From: CAYWMY01 sp046352935
Lineage (GTDB): Bacteria; Pseudomonadota; Gammaproteobacteria; Steroidobacterales; Steroidobacteraceae
DNA length: 64,000 nt
Reading direction: 5' to 3'
Assembly (NCBI GenBank): GCA_046352935.1
Contig: JAXMGR010000006.1
Coordinates: 124,001-188,000 of the forward strand
Part shown: positions 7,477 to 14,428 of the stretch, piece after piece
Layout of the letters: each line of letters begins with the position of its first letter
How positions within the stretch are numbered: the first letter of the stretch is position 1
Position numbers and translations under genes: made by a program
Notes under the pieces: model-generated
What the model was told of the DNA's origin: nothing
Seen by the model: only the letters and a program-made list of their open reading frames with translations
Database searches by the model: none

Positions 7477-9012
7477 TCAGCCCCGTGGCTGACCGGGCGA
7501 CACCTGGATCTGTCCGAACGCACAGGCCAGCAACCGGTCGGCGAGCACGCGTATCTCCTGGTGACGGACGAGCATACCGCGCCATTGTGGCGGGATCCCG
7601 TTGGCGCCGAAGATCGCGCCGGCCAGCTGTCCGAAGACGGCCCCGAGGGTGTCCGAATCGCCGCCCAGGTTGACGATGGCGAGTGCGCCATCCCGGAAGC
7701 TCCGCGCATGTCCGAGCGCCCACAGCGTGGCCTCGAGCGCATGCGGCGCCTGCCCGCTGCCAGTGATGCGCGGCGGCGCCCGCTCGACCCACGCTCCCCG
7801 TGCCACGGCTTCGATTTCCGGTTTCAGGGACTTTCGCCTCCACATCCCCTCGATCGGGCTGAACAGGGGCCGCAGGAGTTCGGCCTGACCCGCACCCTGC
7901 AGCGCCCCGACGAGCAGTGCGGCGAGGTAGCGAACGGCATCGAGGGTGAGTGGCGCCTGATGCGTGACACGAGTCGCCTCGACCGCAGCATCGATCGCGG
8001 CTTCCGGATCCGCGAGCAGGAACGCCACGGCCGGACCGACCCGCGCGAGAGGCTCCTTCTCAGCCCGCGTCGGATCGTGGGACCCGGCGTACGGATTGCG
8101 TGACCAGTTCGCCGCCGCGAGCGCCCTGGCCGTCGATGCGCTGATGCCGAGACAATGGCCGGTGGCGGACTGGTGTCCGTCGCGCTGCCACAGCAGGTAG
8201 CGCCTGACCTGATCGGCCGCATCACAGCGCCCGGTCTCGACCAGGCTCTCGGCAAGACAGAGCGCCATCGCTGTCTCGTCCGTCCAGGCTCCAGCGGGCA
8301 GCTGGAAGGGTCCGCCACCCAGCAGGTCGCCCACGGGCGTGAAGGTTCCCGGACGCCGGTGATGAGTCGCCTGCCCGAGTGCGTCGCCGACAGCCAGCCC
8401 GAGCATGAGCCCGCGGTAACGGTCCGCGAGCGTGTTCGCGATCGCGGTGTCCCCGGTTCTCTCGATCGCCGCGCGTCCCCTCTCCTGCCACCGCAGCACG
8501 AAATCGACCTGGGCATCGGTCTCGGGCGTGGTCGGCCAGGTGAGTGCCCGACCGCAGTCCAGCCAGAGCTGGTTGAGGCGTTCGAGCGCCTCGCGACCGC
8601 CGAGCCCCCGTCGCGCGAGCCAGCAACCGACCACCGTACCGGTGCGGCCGATGCCGGCGCGGCAATGCAGGTAGACACGCGCCCCCCTGCCGATCGCGCC
8701 ATCGATCTCGTCGAGGATCGCGGTCATCGTGGCCGTGTCGGCGGGTATGCCGTGATCGGGTATGGGCCTGCGCACGTGCCGCACCGTGAGTCGGCCGTGT
8801 TCCCTCGGCAGCCAGACGTCGTAGCGATCCAGTTCGCCCTCGGCGGTCAGGTCGACGAAGCAGTCGACCCCGGCCTCGACGAGCGCCCGCACGCGCCTGC
8901 GCGTCGCATCCTCGCTGCGTGCGCCGGGGTATTCACCCGCCAGCAGCCGGCCGGGCTCGACCCAGTAGCAGTTGGCGAAGGGCTTGGGAGCCTGCGAAGG
9001 GCCGGTGTTCAC
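7477..9012 (-). CDS. Fusion of dual-specificity tyrosine phosphatase and ADP-ribosylglycohydrolase (DraG-like)
   Basis: A 511-residue two-domain protein. Residues 10-180 form a cysteine phosphatase with signature HCRAGIGRTG (Cys117, Arg123) and an upstream general-acid candidate, Asp86 in IPDHG. Residues 198-505 form an ADP-ribosylglycohydrolase domain with GLAVGDALG near 205, WTDETAM at 243-249 and GGDSDTLGA at 450-458. Two usually acidic metal/substrate positions differ: the Glu expected after GDALG is His217, and the second Asp of the TDD triplet is Glu246. The phosphatase half looks intact; hydrolase activity is less certain. It starts inside the ttcA stop (ATGA, 9009-9012), so it is translated with ttcA. 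It could remove phosphate and ADP-ribose marks from proteins, but targets are unknown. Confidence 0.85.
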   Translation of the reverse strand: MNTGPSQAPKPFANCYWVEPGRLLAGEYPGARSEDATRRRVRALVEAGVDCFVDLTAEGELDRYDVWLPREHGRLTVRHVRRPIPDHGIPADTATMTAILDEIDGAIGRGARVYLHCRAGIGRTGTVVGCWLARRGLGGREALERLNQLWLDCGRALTWPTTPETDAQVDFVLRWQERGRAAIERTGDTAIANTLADRYRGLMLGLAVGDALGQATHHRRPGTFTPVGDLLGGGPFQLPAGAWTDETAMALCLAESLVETGRCDAADQVRRYLLWQRDGHQSATGHCLGISASTARALAAANWSRNPYAGSHDPTRAEKEPLARVGPAVAFLLADPEAAIDAAVEATRVTHQAPLTLDAVRYLAALLVGALQGAGQAELLRPLFSPIEGMWRRKSLKPEIEAVARGAWVERAPPRITGSGQAPHALEATLWALGHARSFRDGALAIVNLGGDSDTLGAVFGQLAGAIFGANGIPPQWRGMLVRHQEIRVLADRLLACAFGQIQVSPGQPRG

Positions 9013-9947
9013 GAAGCGGGGCCTTCCGGTGTCTGCGGCACTTCACCCGGCGGGAAGAACCGCAGCGTCATCTCGTCCGGCTCGAGCCGCAGGACACCCA
9101 GGTCGGCGTCGTTCGTGCCGAGACCATCCTCGACGTCTCCCTGGCCGGCGGGTCCGCGCGACAGGCCACGGAAATCGAACCGGTGTCGATCGGCCAGATG
9201 CGAGGGCCGGATGTTGCAGATCGCATTGAAGATGGACTCGGTGCGCCCCGGGTGCTCACGCTCCCAGCCCGCCAGCATGCGACCGATCGCCTCGCGCTGC
9301 AGGTTGGGCTGGGAACCGCACAGCGTGCACGGGACGATCGGGAAACGGCGTGCCCGCGCGTAGCGCTCGATGTCGCGCTCGGCCACGTAGCACAGCGGGC
9401 GGATCACGATGTGCCGGCCATCCTCCGACCGGAGCTTCGGTGGCATGGCCTTGAGCGTGCCCTGGTGGAACAGGTTGAGGAACAGTGTCTCGACGATGTC
9501 GTCGCGATGGTGACCGAGCGCGATGCGAGTGATGCCGTTGTCGAGTGCGTAGCGGTAGAGCGCGCCGCGCCGCATCCGGCTGCACAGCCCGCACTGCGTC
9601 TTGCCGTCCGGGATCACACGCTTGACGACACTGTAGGTGTCCTGCTCGATGATGTGGAACGGCACACCGAGTTCGGAAAGGTAGCGCGGCAGGACGTCAG
9701 CGGGGAATCCCGGCTGCTTCTGATCGAGATTCACGGCGACGAGTTCGAACCGTACCGGAGCCTTGCGCTGCAGCGACAACAGCAGATCCAGCAGGGTGAA
9801 GGAGTCCTTGCCGCCGGACACGCAGACCATCACCCGGTCGCCGTCCTCGATCATGCCGTAGTCCGCGATCGCGCGGCCCACCATTCCCCGCAGTCGGGCC
9901 TGCAGTCGCCGGAAGTTGTTCGTTGGTCGGTCAGTCGGCTCTTTCAT
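9009..9947 (-). CDS. ttcA: tRNA 2-thiocytidine(32) synthetase TtcA
   Basis: TtcA adenylates and then thiolates cytidine 32 in a subset of tRNAs, using an iron-sulfur cluster. The PP-loop SGGKDS is at residues 44-49. The cluster-binding cysteines lie in CGLC (119-122) and CTLC (207-210). Long stretches such as VAVNLDQKQPGFP and IALGHHRDDI match E. coli TtcA, and the 312-residue length is normal. ATG 9947 was chosen because it aligns with the E. coli N-terminus. An in-frame start at 10022 would add 25 atypical residues. The gene is coupled by a 4-bp overlap to the phosphatase/ADP-ribosylglycohydrolase fusion. Confidence 0.95.
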   Translation of the reverse strand: MKEPTDRPTNNFRRLQARLRGMVGRAIADYGMIEDGDRVMVCVSGGKDSFTLLDLLLSLQRKAPVRFELVAVNLDQKQPGFPADVLPRYLSELGVPFHIIEQDTYSVVKRVIPDGKTQCGLCSRMRRGALYRYALDNGITRIALGHHRDDIVETLFLNLFHQGTLKAMPPKLRSEDGRHIVIRPLCYVAERDIERYARARRFPIVPCTLCGSQPNLQREAIGRMLAGWEREHPGRTESIFNAICNIRPSHLADRHRFDFRGLSRGPAGQGDVEDGLGTNDADLGVLRLEPDEMTLRFFPPGEVPQTPEGPAS

Positions 9948-10068
9948 GTCGGATCCATGGGCTCGTGCGTCCCGTTCCAGGGACCATTCCTCGGTCACGC
10001 GCACGGGTGCGAGGTCCCGCATGCGGCAGATCGCCCGCGCTTCCGTCGGACGTGACGATACGAAATGC

Positions 10069-11571
10069 TCAGATCGTCTCGAGGTACTTGCGCTCGACGT
10101 AGCGCAGCCAGGCCGCGGCGGTCAGCGGCTTGCCGGAGACCTGCCGAAGCAGCTGCGGCGCGGCCATGCTGGCGCCGTGCGCGTGTACGTTGTCCCGCAG
10201 CCAGGACACGAGCCCGGTGAAGTCCCCGCGACGGATGGCCTCGTCGAGACCCGGACAGTCCTCACGCAGACTCTCCCACAGCTGCGCCGCGATCGCGGAG
10301 CCGAGGAGGTAGGCCGGGAAACAGCCGAACGAGCCGACTGCCCACTGCATGTCCTGCAGCACGCCTTCCACGTCGCCGGCGGGGCGGCATCCGAGACGCG
10401 CCTCCATCGCCTCGTTCCACGCCTCGGCGAGATCGGCGACGCGCAGCCGGCCGGACAGCAGCCGCCGCTCGATGTCGTAGCGCACCATGATGTGGACCGG
10501 GTAGGTCAACTCGTCGGCATCGACACGCACGAGGCTGCGCCGGACGCGCAGCAACCGCCGGTAGATGTTCTCGTCGGTCCAGGCCGGGCCTGAAACGCCG
10601 AGGTGCTTCTCGACGAGCGGCCTGACACAGGACACGAAGGCAGGGCTGCGCCCGAGCTGCATCTCGAGCAGCAGGGACAATCCCTGCTCGAGCGCGAGGC
10701 CGCGATCGCGCCCCACGGGCTGATCGCGCCACTCGGCCGGCACGCCCAGGTCGTACAGCGCCTGCCCCGTCTCGTGCAGCGCCCCGAGGAGCCCGATGAA
10801 CGGGTCGGCCGGATCGAATCGCGTTGCGACGCGGATGTCGCCGGGGACGCCCTCGGTGAAGGGGCGCTCGCTCTCGTCGAGCCGGCCGCGGTCGAACGGG
10901 AAACCGAGCGCCTTCATGACCTCCGTACACAGTGCGCGCTGGCGCGACGGCCCGAACCTTCCCTCGAATGGCAGCAGCGTGTGCCCGGACTGCAGCTCGA
11001 TGGCACCGTCGATGAGCTCGGGCAGGCGCCGTGAGATCGCCGTCATCAGCGCTTCGAAATCGGCCGCCTTGACGCCCGGCGCGAATGCGTCGAGCAGCGC
11101 GTCGTACGGATCCATCCGCAGGTGCTGCCCGAGATGCGCAGCACGGTCGCGCACGAGCCGGACGACTTCGTCCAGACCGGGCACAAGGATGCGGAAGTCG
11201 CCCTGGCGGCGCGCCTCGAACCACAGGGACTCCGCGCGTGAGACAGCCTTGGCCAGGCGCGCGACCAGGCTCGGGGGGGTTGCTATCGCATGATCGCGCT
11301 GGCGCTGCATGATCTTCACGTTCGCGCGCTGCCATGCGTCGAGTCCCTGCTCGTTGGCCTGTGCGCGCTCCAGCAGGCGCGTCAGACGCGGCGATGCGAG
11401 CACCGCGTGGCATTCCGTCTCCAGCGCGGCGATCTGCTCGCCGCGCACGTCGGCGCTGCCCCGCGGCATCATCACGGCCGCATCCCAGCGCAGCAGCGAC
11501 AGCGCCCCGCGCAGGGCGTGCAGACGCCTGAACTCCTGTTCGAGTTGCTGGTAGGGGGTTGCCGCCGGCAT
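10069..11571 (-). CDS. M32-family carboxypeptidase homologue with degenerate zinc site (probable pseudoenzyme)
   Basis: A 500-residue, full-length homologue of thermostable carboxypeptidase 1 (M32), as shown by the N-terminal LRWDAAVMMP, the central FTEGVPGDIRVATRFD and the end region LLGSAIAAQLW. Active members bind zinc with HExxH plus a Glu 26 residues after the second His. Here the motif is HETGQ (266-270), so the second His is Gln270, and the third ligand position is Gln296 in LALEQGLS, where the family has HES. The conserved HPF is RPF (Arg236). Two of three zinc ligands are gone, yet the frame is intact. It follows phaE by 16 bp with a GGAG ribosome site, so it is probably co-transcribed with it. 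A non-catalytic role is likely. Confidence 0.85.
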   Translation of the reverse strand: MPAATPYQQLEQEFRRLHALRGALSLLRWDAAVMMPRGSADVRGEQIAALETECHAVLASPRLTRLLERAQANEQGLDAWQRANVKIMQRQRDHAIATPPSLVARLAKAVSRAESLWFEARRQGDFRILVPGLDEVVRLVRDRAAHLGQHLRMDPYDALLDAFAPGVKAADFEALMTAISRRLPELIDGAIELQSGHTLLPFEGRFGPSRQRALCTEVMKALGFPFDRGRLDESERPFTEGVPGDIRVATRFDPADPFIGLLGALHETGQALYDLGVPAEWRDQPVGRDRGLALEQGLSLLLEMQLGRSPAFVSCVRPLVEKHLGVSGPAWTDENIYRRLLRVRRSLVRVDADELTYPVHIMVRYDIERRLLSGRLRVADLAEAWNEAMEARLGCRPAGDVEGVLQDMQWAVGSFGCFPAYLLGSAIAAQLWESLREDCPGLDEAIRRGDFTGLVSWLRDNVHAHGASMAAPQLLRQVSGKPLTAAAWLRYVERKYLETI

Positions 11572-11587
11572 ATCGACTCCGCGCGGC

Positions 11588-12496
11588 TCACCCGCCGCGA
11601 CGCAGGGCCTCGAGTTCCTCCTCGACTTCCCGCAGACGCCGGCGAAGGGTCATGACGCGACGGTTGACCGTGTTGAGCTCAGCACGGGTCGGCAGATCGA
11701 ACAGATGCATCCACGATTCACCGATCTGCTGCTGCAGTTCACGCAGTTCGAGAATCGCATCGTTGAGCTCCTGCTGTGCAGCCGCGAACTCCGCGCCGCG
11801 CGTCGCCGCGGCGTAGGCTTTCTCTCCACACTCGACCCAGAGGTCATAAACGCCGCGCAGACTCGTGGGCAACGCCTTGGCATCGGGACCGACCAGCTTC
11901 GCAAGGGAATCGATGGCTTCCCCGCCGACGCCGGTCAGCAGCGATGCCATTCGCGCGAGTGCGGTCTGATAGCGCAGTCCGGCCTTGGTCAGGCGCGGCC
12001 ACAGCTCCATCGGGATCCCCGGCAGGCCCGGGAACTGCGGCATCAGGCCGGTCATGCCCTGCAGCGTCTGCCCCGCATTCGCGAATGCCGTGGCGAACTG
12101 CTGCCAGGCCGCCAGCCAGGCGCTCTGGTCGGTCGGCAGTGCAAGCAGTTTCGTGAACTCTCCCCGCATCCCGCGCCGCATCTGCTCGAGTGCCACGCCC
12201 CAGTCGGCCGATGCGGCCGCCGGCGCCCTGCCACCCGCCGCATTGCGCTGCTGCGTGAGCTCCCAGAAACCGCGTGTCAGGCCGAGGAACGATTCGCCGA
12301 GCTGCATCATCCGGCGCGCGGCGTCCTGTGCCGAGCGCGGCACTTCAGTGCCGAGCGAGAGGAGCGGATTCGCGGGCAGTTTCGCCGCCGAAGCAGCCTG
12401 AGCCCCGGGCAGGCCCGGAAAGAGGCGTGTCCACGCCTCGCGTTGCGATGCGAACCACTGCTCCATCCAGTTCGTCGAGCCGATCGGATCGCCCAT
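11588..12496 (-). CDS. phaE: Class III poly(R)-hydroxyalkanoate synthase subunit PhaE
   Basis: A 302-residue protein resembling PhaE, the non-catalytic partner of PhaC in class III PHA synthases. It shows the typical WMEQW-FASQREAW start, a Trp/Gln-rich middle with WQQFATAF, and a C-terminal segment YDLWVECGEKAYAAA followed by a predicted coiled coil (residues about 245-300) rich in Glu, Leu and Arg. The ATG at 12496 has a strong GGAGG site 5 nt upstream, which decides against a longer start at 12538. The catalytic phaC gene is not in this window, although the phasin and phaR genes are adjacent. It diverges from the phasin gene and precedes the degenerate M32 gene. Confidence 0.82.
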   Translation of the reverse strand: MGDPIGSTNWMEQWFASQREAWTRLFPGLPGAQAASAAKLPANPLLSLGTEVPRSAQDAARRMMQLGESFLGLTRGFWELTQQRNAAGGRAPAAASADWGVALEQMRRGMRGEFTKLLALPTDQSAWLAAWQQFATAFANAGQTLQGMTGLMPQFPGLPGIPMELWPRLTKAGLRYQTALARMASLLTGVGGEAIDSLAKLVGPDAKALPTSLRGVYDLWVECGEKAYAAATRGAEFAAAQQELNDAILELRELQQQIGESWMHLFDLPTRAELNTVNRRVMTLRRRLREVEEELEALRRGG

Positions 12497-12814
12497 AGTC
12501 GCCTCCAGGTTGCTCAAATGGCCTCGTGCGATGCACAATGCGCAGGTTCGGAGCGAGATCTCCGTTCCCGCGTGGCCCAGCGTAATAAAACTGTCAAGGC
12601 ATTGTTTTATATGAAATCAAGGCGCACCAAGCCTGCTCTGCTGAAACCGGCGAAAGCGCCCTCGAAAAAATCTCTTGCATCGCCAAAAAACCCCGCCTAT
12701 ACTGCACCGCAACAGATGGTTGAAGCAGCGACGGCAAGTCCGGCGCGACGCGAACTGGCAGGAGCAGTCCCCTTAACAGTGCAGGCGAAGCCTGGACTCA
12801 CCGAGGCACCTAAC
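12497..12814. promoter_or_regulatory. Divergent phaE/phasin control region
   Basis: This 318-bp gap between the phaE and phasin starts is the largest gene-free stretch in the window. It holds an unusually AT-rich core at about 12580-12620, the phasin promoter at 12675-12703 and roughly 105 nt of phasin leader. On the minus strand a perfect TTGACA (12596-12591) points toward phaE, but no convincing -10 follows. PhaR would be expected to bind here, judged by known PHA regulation. Its site cannot be fixed from the sequence alone. Confidence 0.55.
12675..12703 (+). promoter_or_regulatory. Sigma-70 promoter of the phasin gene
   Basis: TTGCAT (12675-12680), a 17-nt spacer and TATACT (12698-12703) give an almost ideal housekeeping promoter. 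Start of transcription would be near 12710, leaving a leader of about 105 nt before the phasin ATG. This position rules out longer in-frame phasin starts, which would lie upstream of or within the promoter. Confidence 0.75.
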
Positions 12815-13174
12815 ATGACTAACGCGATGTACGATTTCAATGCTTTCGTCGATATGTCCAAGAAGGCGTTCGCGCCTGCCCTCAAGCTCAACGAGCTGGC
12901 CGTGCGGGGCTTCGACCGCGCCGCCCGCCAGCAGTACGCCTATGCGGGCGAGCTGCTCGACCTGACCCTGCGCCAGATGCAGGCCCTGTCCACCGCCAAG
13001 GACGTGAACGAGTTCGCGGCGAAGGCCGCCGAGTTCACGGCCCAGGTCACCGAGAAGGCGACTGCGCGCGGCCAGGACCTCATGAAGCTCGCGACCGAGG
13101 CCCAGTCCGAAGTCAGCAAGTGGTTCGACGAGACGGCGGCCGAGGTTGCCGCTGTCGCCAAGAAGGCTGCCTGA
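12815..13174 (+). CDS. Phasin family protein (PHA granule-associated)
   Basis: A 119-residue, alanine-rich, almost fully helical amphipathic protein of the Phasin_2 type. It coats polyhydroxyalkanoate granules and controls their size and number. Characteristic segments are FNAFVDMSKKAFAPALKLNE, ARQQYAYAGELLDL and VNEFAAKAAEFTAQVTEKA, ending in AAEVAAVAKKAA. The ATG at 12815 has GAGG 8 nt upstream and lies downstream of a strong promoter. A strong hairpin terminator follows the stop, so it is a monocistronic, probably abundant product. Its neighbours phaE and phaR support the role. PhaR is expected to repress it until granules form. Confidence 0.92.
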   Translation: MTNAMYDFNAFVDMSKKAFAPALKLNELAVRGFDRAARQQYAYAGELLDLTLRQMQALSTAKDVNEFAAKAAEFTAQVTEKATARGQDLMKLATEAQSEVSKWFDETAAEVAAVAKKAA

Positions 13175-13199
13175 TCAGCCTTCCGACCCTCCCCCCTCG

Positions 13200-13236
13200 G
13201 GACGGTGTGCCTTCGGGCCACCGTCCTTTTTTCTTT
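13200..13236 (+). terminator. Rho-independent terminator after the phasin gene
   Basis: GGACGGTG (13200-13207) pairs with CACCGTCC (13219-13226) around a TTCG-containing loop, followed directly by TTTTTTCTTT. This is the clearest intrinsic terminator in the window and separates the phasin from phaR. Confidence 0.92.
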
Positions 13237-13260
13237 GCGCGACATACGTAGTGCGCCGCA

Positions 13261-13290
13261 TTAACGCACTGCACCACGATTCGGTAGACT
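13261..13290 (+). promoter_or_regulatory. Putative phaR promoter, leaderless arrangement
   Basis: TTAACG (13261-13266), an 18-nt spacer and TAGACT (13285-13290) form a plausible promoter. The -10 ends 6 nt before the phaR ATG at 13297 and no Shine-Dalgarno sequence is present, so the transcript would begin at or within a base of the start codon. Confidence 0.5.
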
Positions 13291-13296
13291 GATCTG

Positions 13297-13845
13297 ATGA
13301 GCACAGAGCGCCTGATCAAGAAGTACGCGAACCGTCGTCTCTACGACGCCTCGATCAGCAAGCATGTCACGCTCGAAGACATCCGCGATCTGATCGTGAA
13401 GGGCGAGAAGATCCGGGTGGTCGAGGACAAGACGGGCGAGGACATCACGCGCCTGATCCTGCTGCAGGTCATCGCCGAACAGGAACAGTTCGGCAAGCCC
13501 ATACTCTCGACCCGGGTCCTCGAGTCGATCATCCGCTTCTACGGCGGCCCGATGCAGGATTTCATGGGGCGCTACCTCGAGAAGAGCGTCGAGGGCTTCA
13601 TGAAGCAGCAGGAGTCGCTGCAGCAGCAGATCGCCAGGCTGATCAGCCAGGCACCTCCACCGATGAACCAGATGGCGGAGGTGGCGCGCCAGAACATGGA
13701 GATGTGGAGCCGCGTGCAGGAGAGCATGCTGTCCGCATTCATGGGCTCACGGCACGACGCGAAAGAAGAGAAATCCGATGCGCCGGAGGTCACCACGTCC
13801 TCCCTCCCCGACGCTACATCGGGCGACACCGGCAGGTCCGGCTGA
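13297..13845 (+). CDS. phaR: Polyhydroxyalkanoate synthesis repressor PhaR
   Basis: PhaR is a DNA-binding repressor that also binds PHA granules, and so releases phasin genes when polymer appears. The 182-residue protein has the near-invariant N-terminal DNA-binding region IKKYANRRLYDASISKHVTL, followed by PHB-accumulation repeats with LLQVIAEQEQFGKP and a helical, Gln/Met-rich region at residues 85-150. The C-terminal 30 residues are low in complexity and variable. The start fits the family exactly. The gene lies just after the phasin terminator, with its own putative promoter and no ribosome binding site. Confidence 0.95.
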   Translation: MSTERLIKKYANRRLYDASISKHVTLEDIRDLIVKGEKIRVVEDKTGEDITRLILLQVIAEQEQFGKPILSTRVLESIIRFYGGPMQDFMGRYLEKSVEGFMKQQESLQQQIARLISQAPPPMNQMAEVARQNMEMWSRVQESMLSAFMGSRHDAKEEKSDAPEVTTSSLPDATSGDTGRSG

Positions 13846-13872
13846 CCCCGCGTGTCGGGGCGGCACTCCGCC
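13846..13872. terminator. Tandem hairpins between the convergent phaR and LEA14-like genes
   Basis: CCCCG-cgtgt-CGGGG (13846-13860) directly follows the phaR stop. It shares two bases with a second hairpin, GGCGG-cact-CCGCC (13859-13872), next to the stop of the minus-strand gene. There is no U-tract, so this may be a weak bidirectional terminator or an mRNA end-protecting structure. Confidence 0.4.
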
Positions 13873-13873
13873 G

Positions 13874-14338
13874 CTACCGCAGGTCATCGATCGAGATCCT
13901 GCCCTCGTCGCTGAACGGTATCGACCGCAGCATGCCGATGCGCGTGTCGACTTTCCCGGTCACGCGATAGGGAATCCCTTCCTGCAGACCGCCCCGACGC
14001 GTCACCAGCTTGAGCAGCGTGCCGGCCAGGTTCGCCGTGACCTGCAGGTCGAATTCCGCTTCACTGCGCGCCGGCACCACGAACGAGCGCACCGAGACTC
14101 CCTCCGCCACGTGGTGGCCGTCGAGGTCGAGGCTGAGGTTCATGCCCTTGACCGGCAGCTCCCGATCGTTCGGATTGACGACGCGGACACCGACGAGCAA
14201 TCGCTGCTCCAGCAAACCGCTGCCTTCCTGTATCTGGACGCGCGCCAGTGACAGGTGCGGCTTGTCGAGTTTCGGCGCCAACGCCGAGCACCCCACTGCG
14301 GCAGCGAACACGGCGAACACCACGATGAACCGCATCAT
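13874..14338 (-). CDS. LEA14-like (LEA type 2) lipoprotein
   Basis: A 154-residue lipoprotein with a short basic start, a hydrophobic segment and a lipobox-like AAVGC, then a single LEA type 2 (water-stress/hypersensitive response) beta-sandwich domain. Typical features are VRVVNPNDRELPVKG-type text around residue 70 and PARSEAEFDLQV. Family members are envelope proteins thought to help under stress; their biochemical role is unknown. Two adjacent ATGs (14338, 14335) follow a GGAGG at 11-14 nt. Longer starts would spoil the signal peptide. The gene lies 90 bp downstream of the GH57 gene and may share its transcript. Confidence 0.8.
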   Translation of the reverse strand: MMRFIVVFAVFAAAVGCSALAPKLDKPHLSLARVQIQEGSGLLEQRLLVGVRVVNPNDRELPVKGMNLSLDLDGHHVAEGVSVRSFVVPARSEAEFDLQVTANLAGTLLKLVTRRGGLQEGIPYRVTGKVDTRIGMLRSIPFSDEGRISIDDLR

Positions 14339-14428
14339 GCGACTGGCTTCCTCCCGGGGCATTGCACCGGCTTCATACACCAGCCAGCGCCACCATTGCA
14401 CGGCGCGCGTCGGCGGACACCGACAGGC

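Noticed and set aside
12605..12814. In-frame N-terminal extension of the phasin rich in Lys, Pro and Ala
   Set aside because: The strong TTGCAT-17-TATACT promoter lies within it and the ribosome site belongs to ATG 12815, so this is leader, not protein.
13200..13236. Terminator hairpin as part of a riboswitch for phaR
   Set aside because: It lies upstream of the phaR promoter and directly after the phasin stop, so it ends the phasin transcript.
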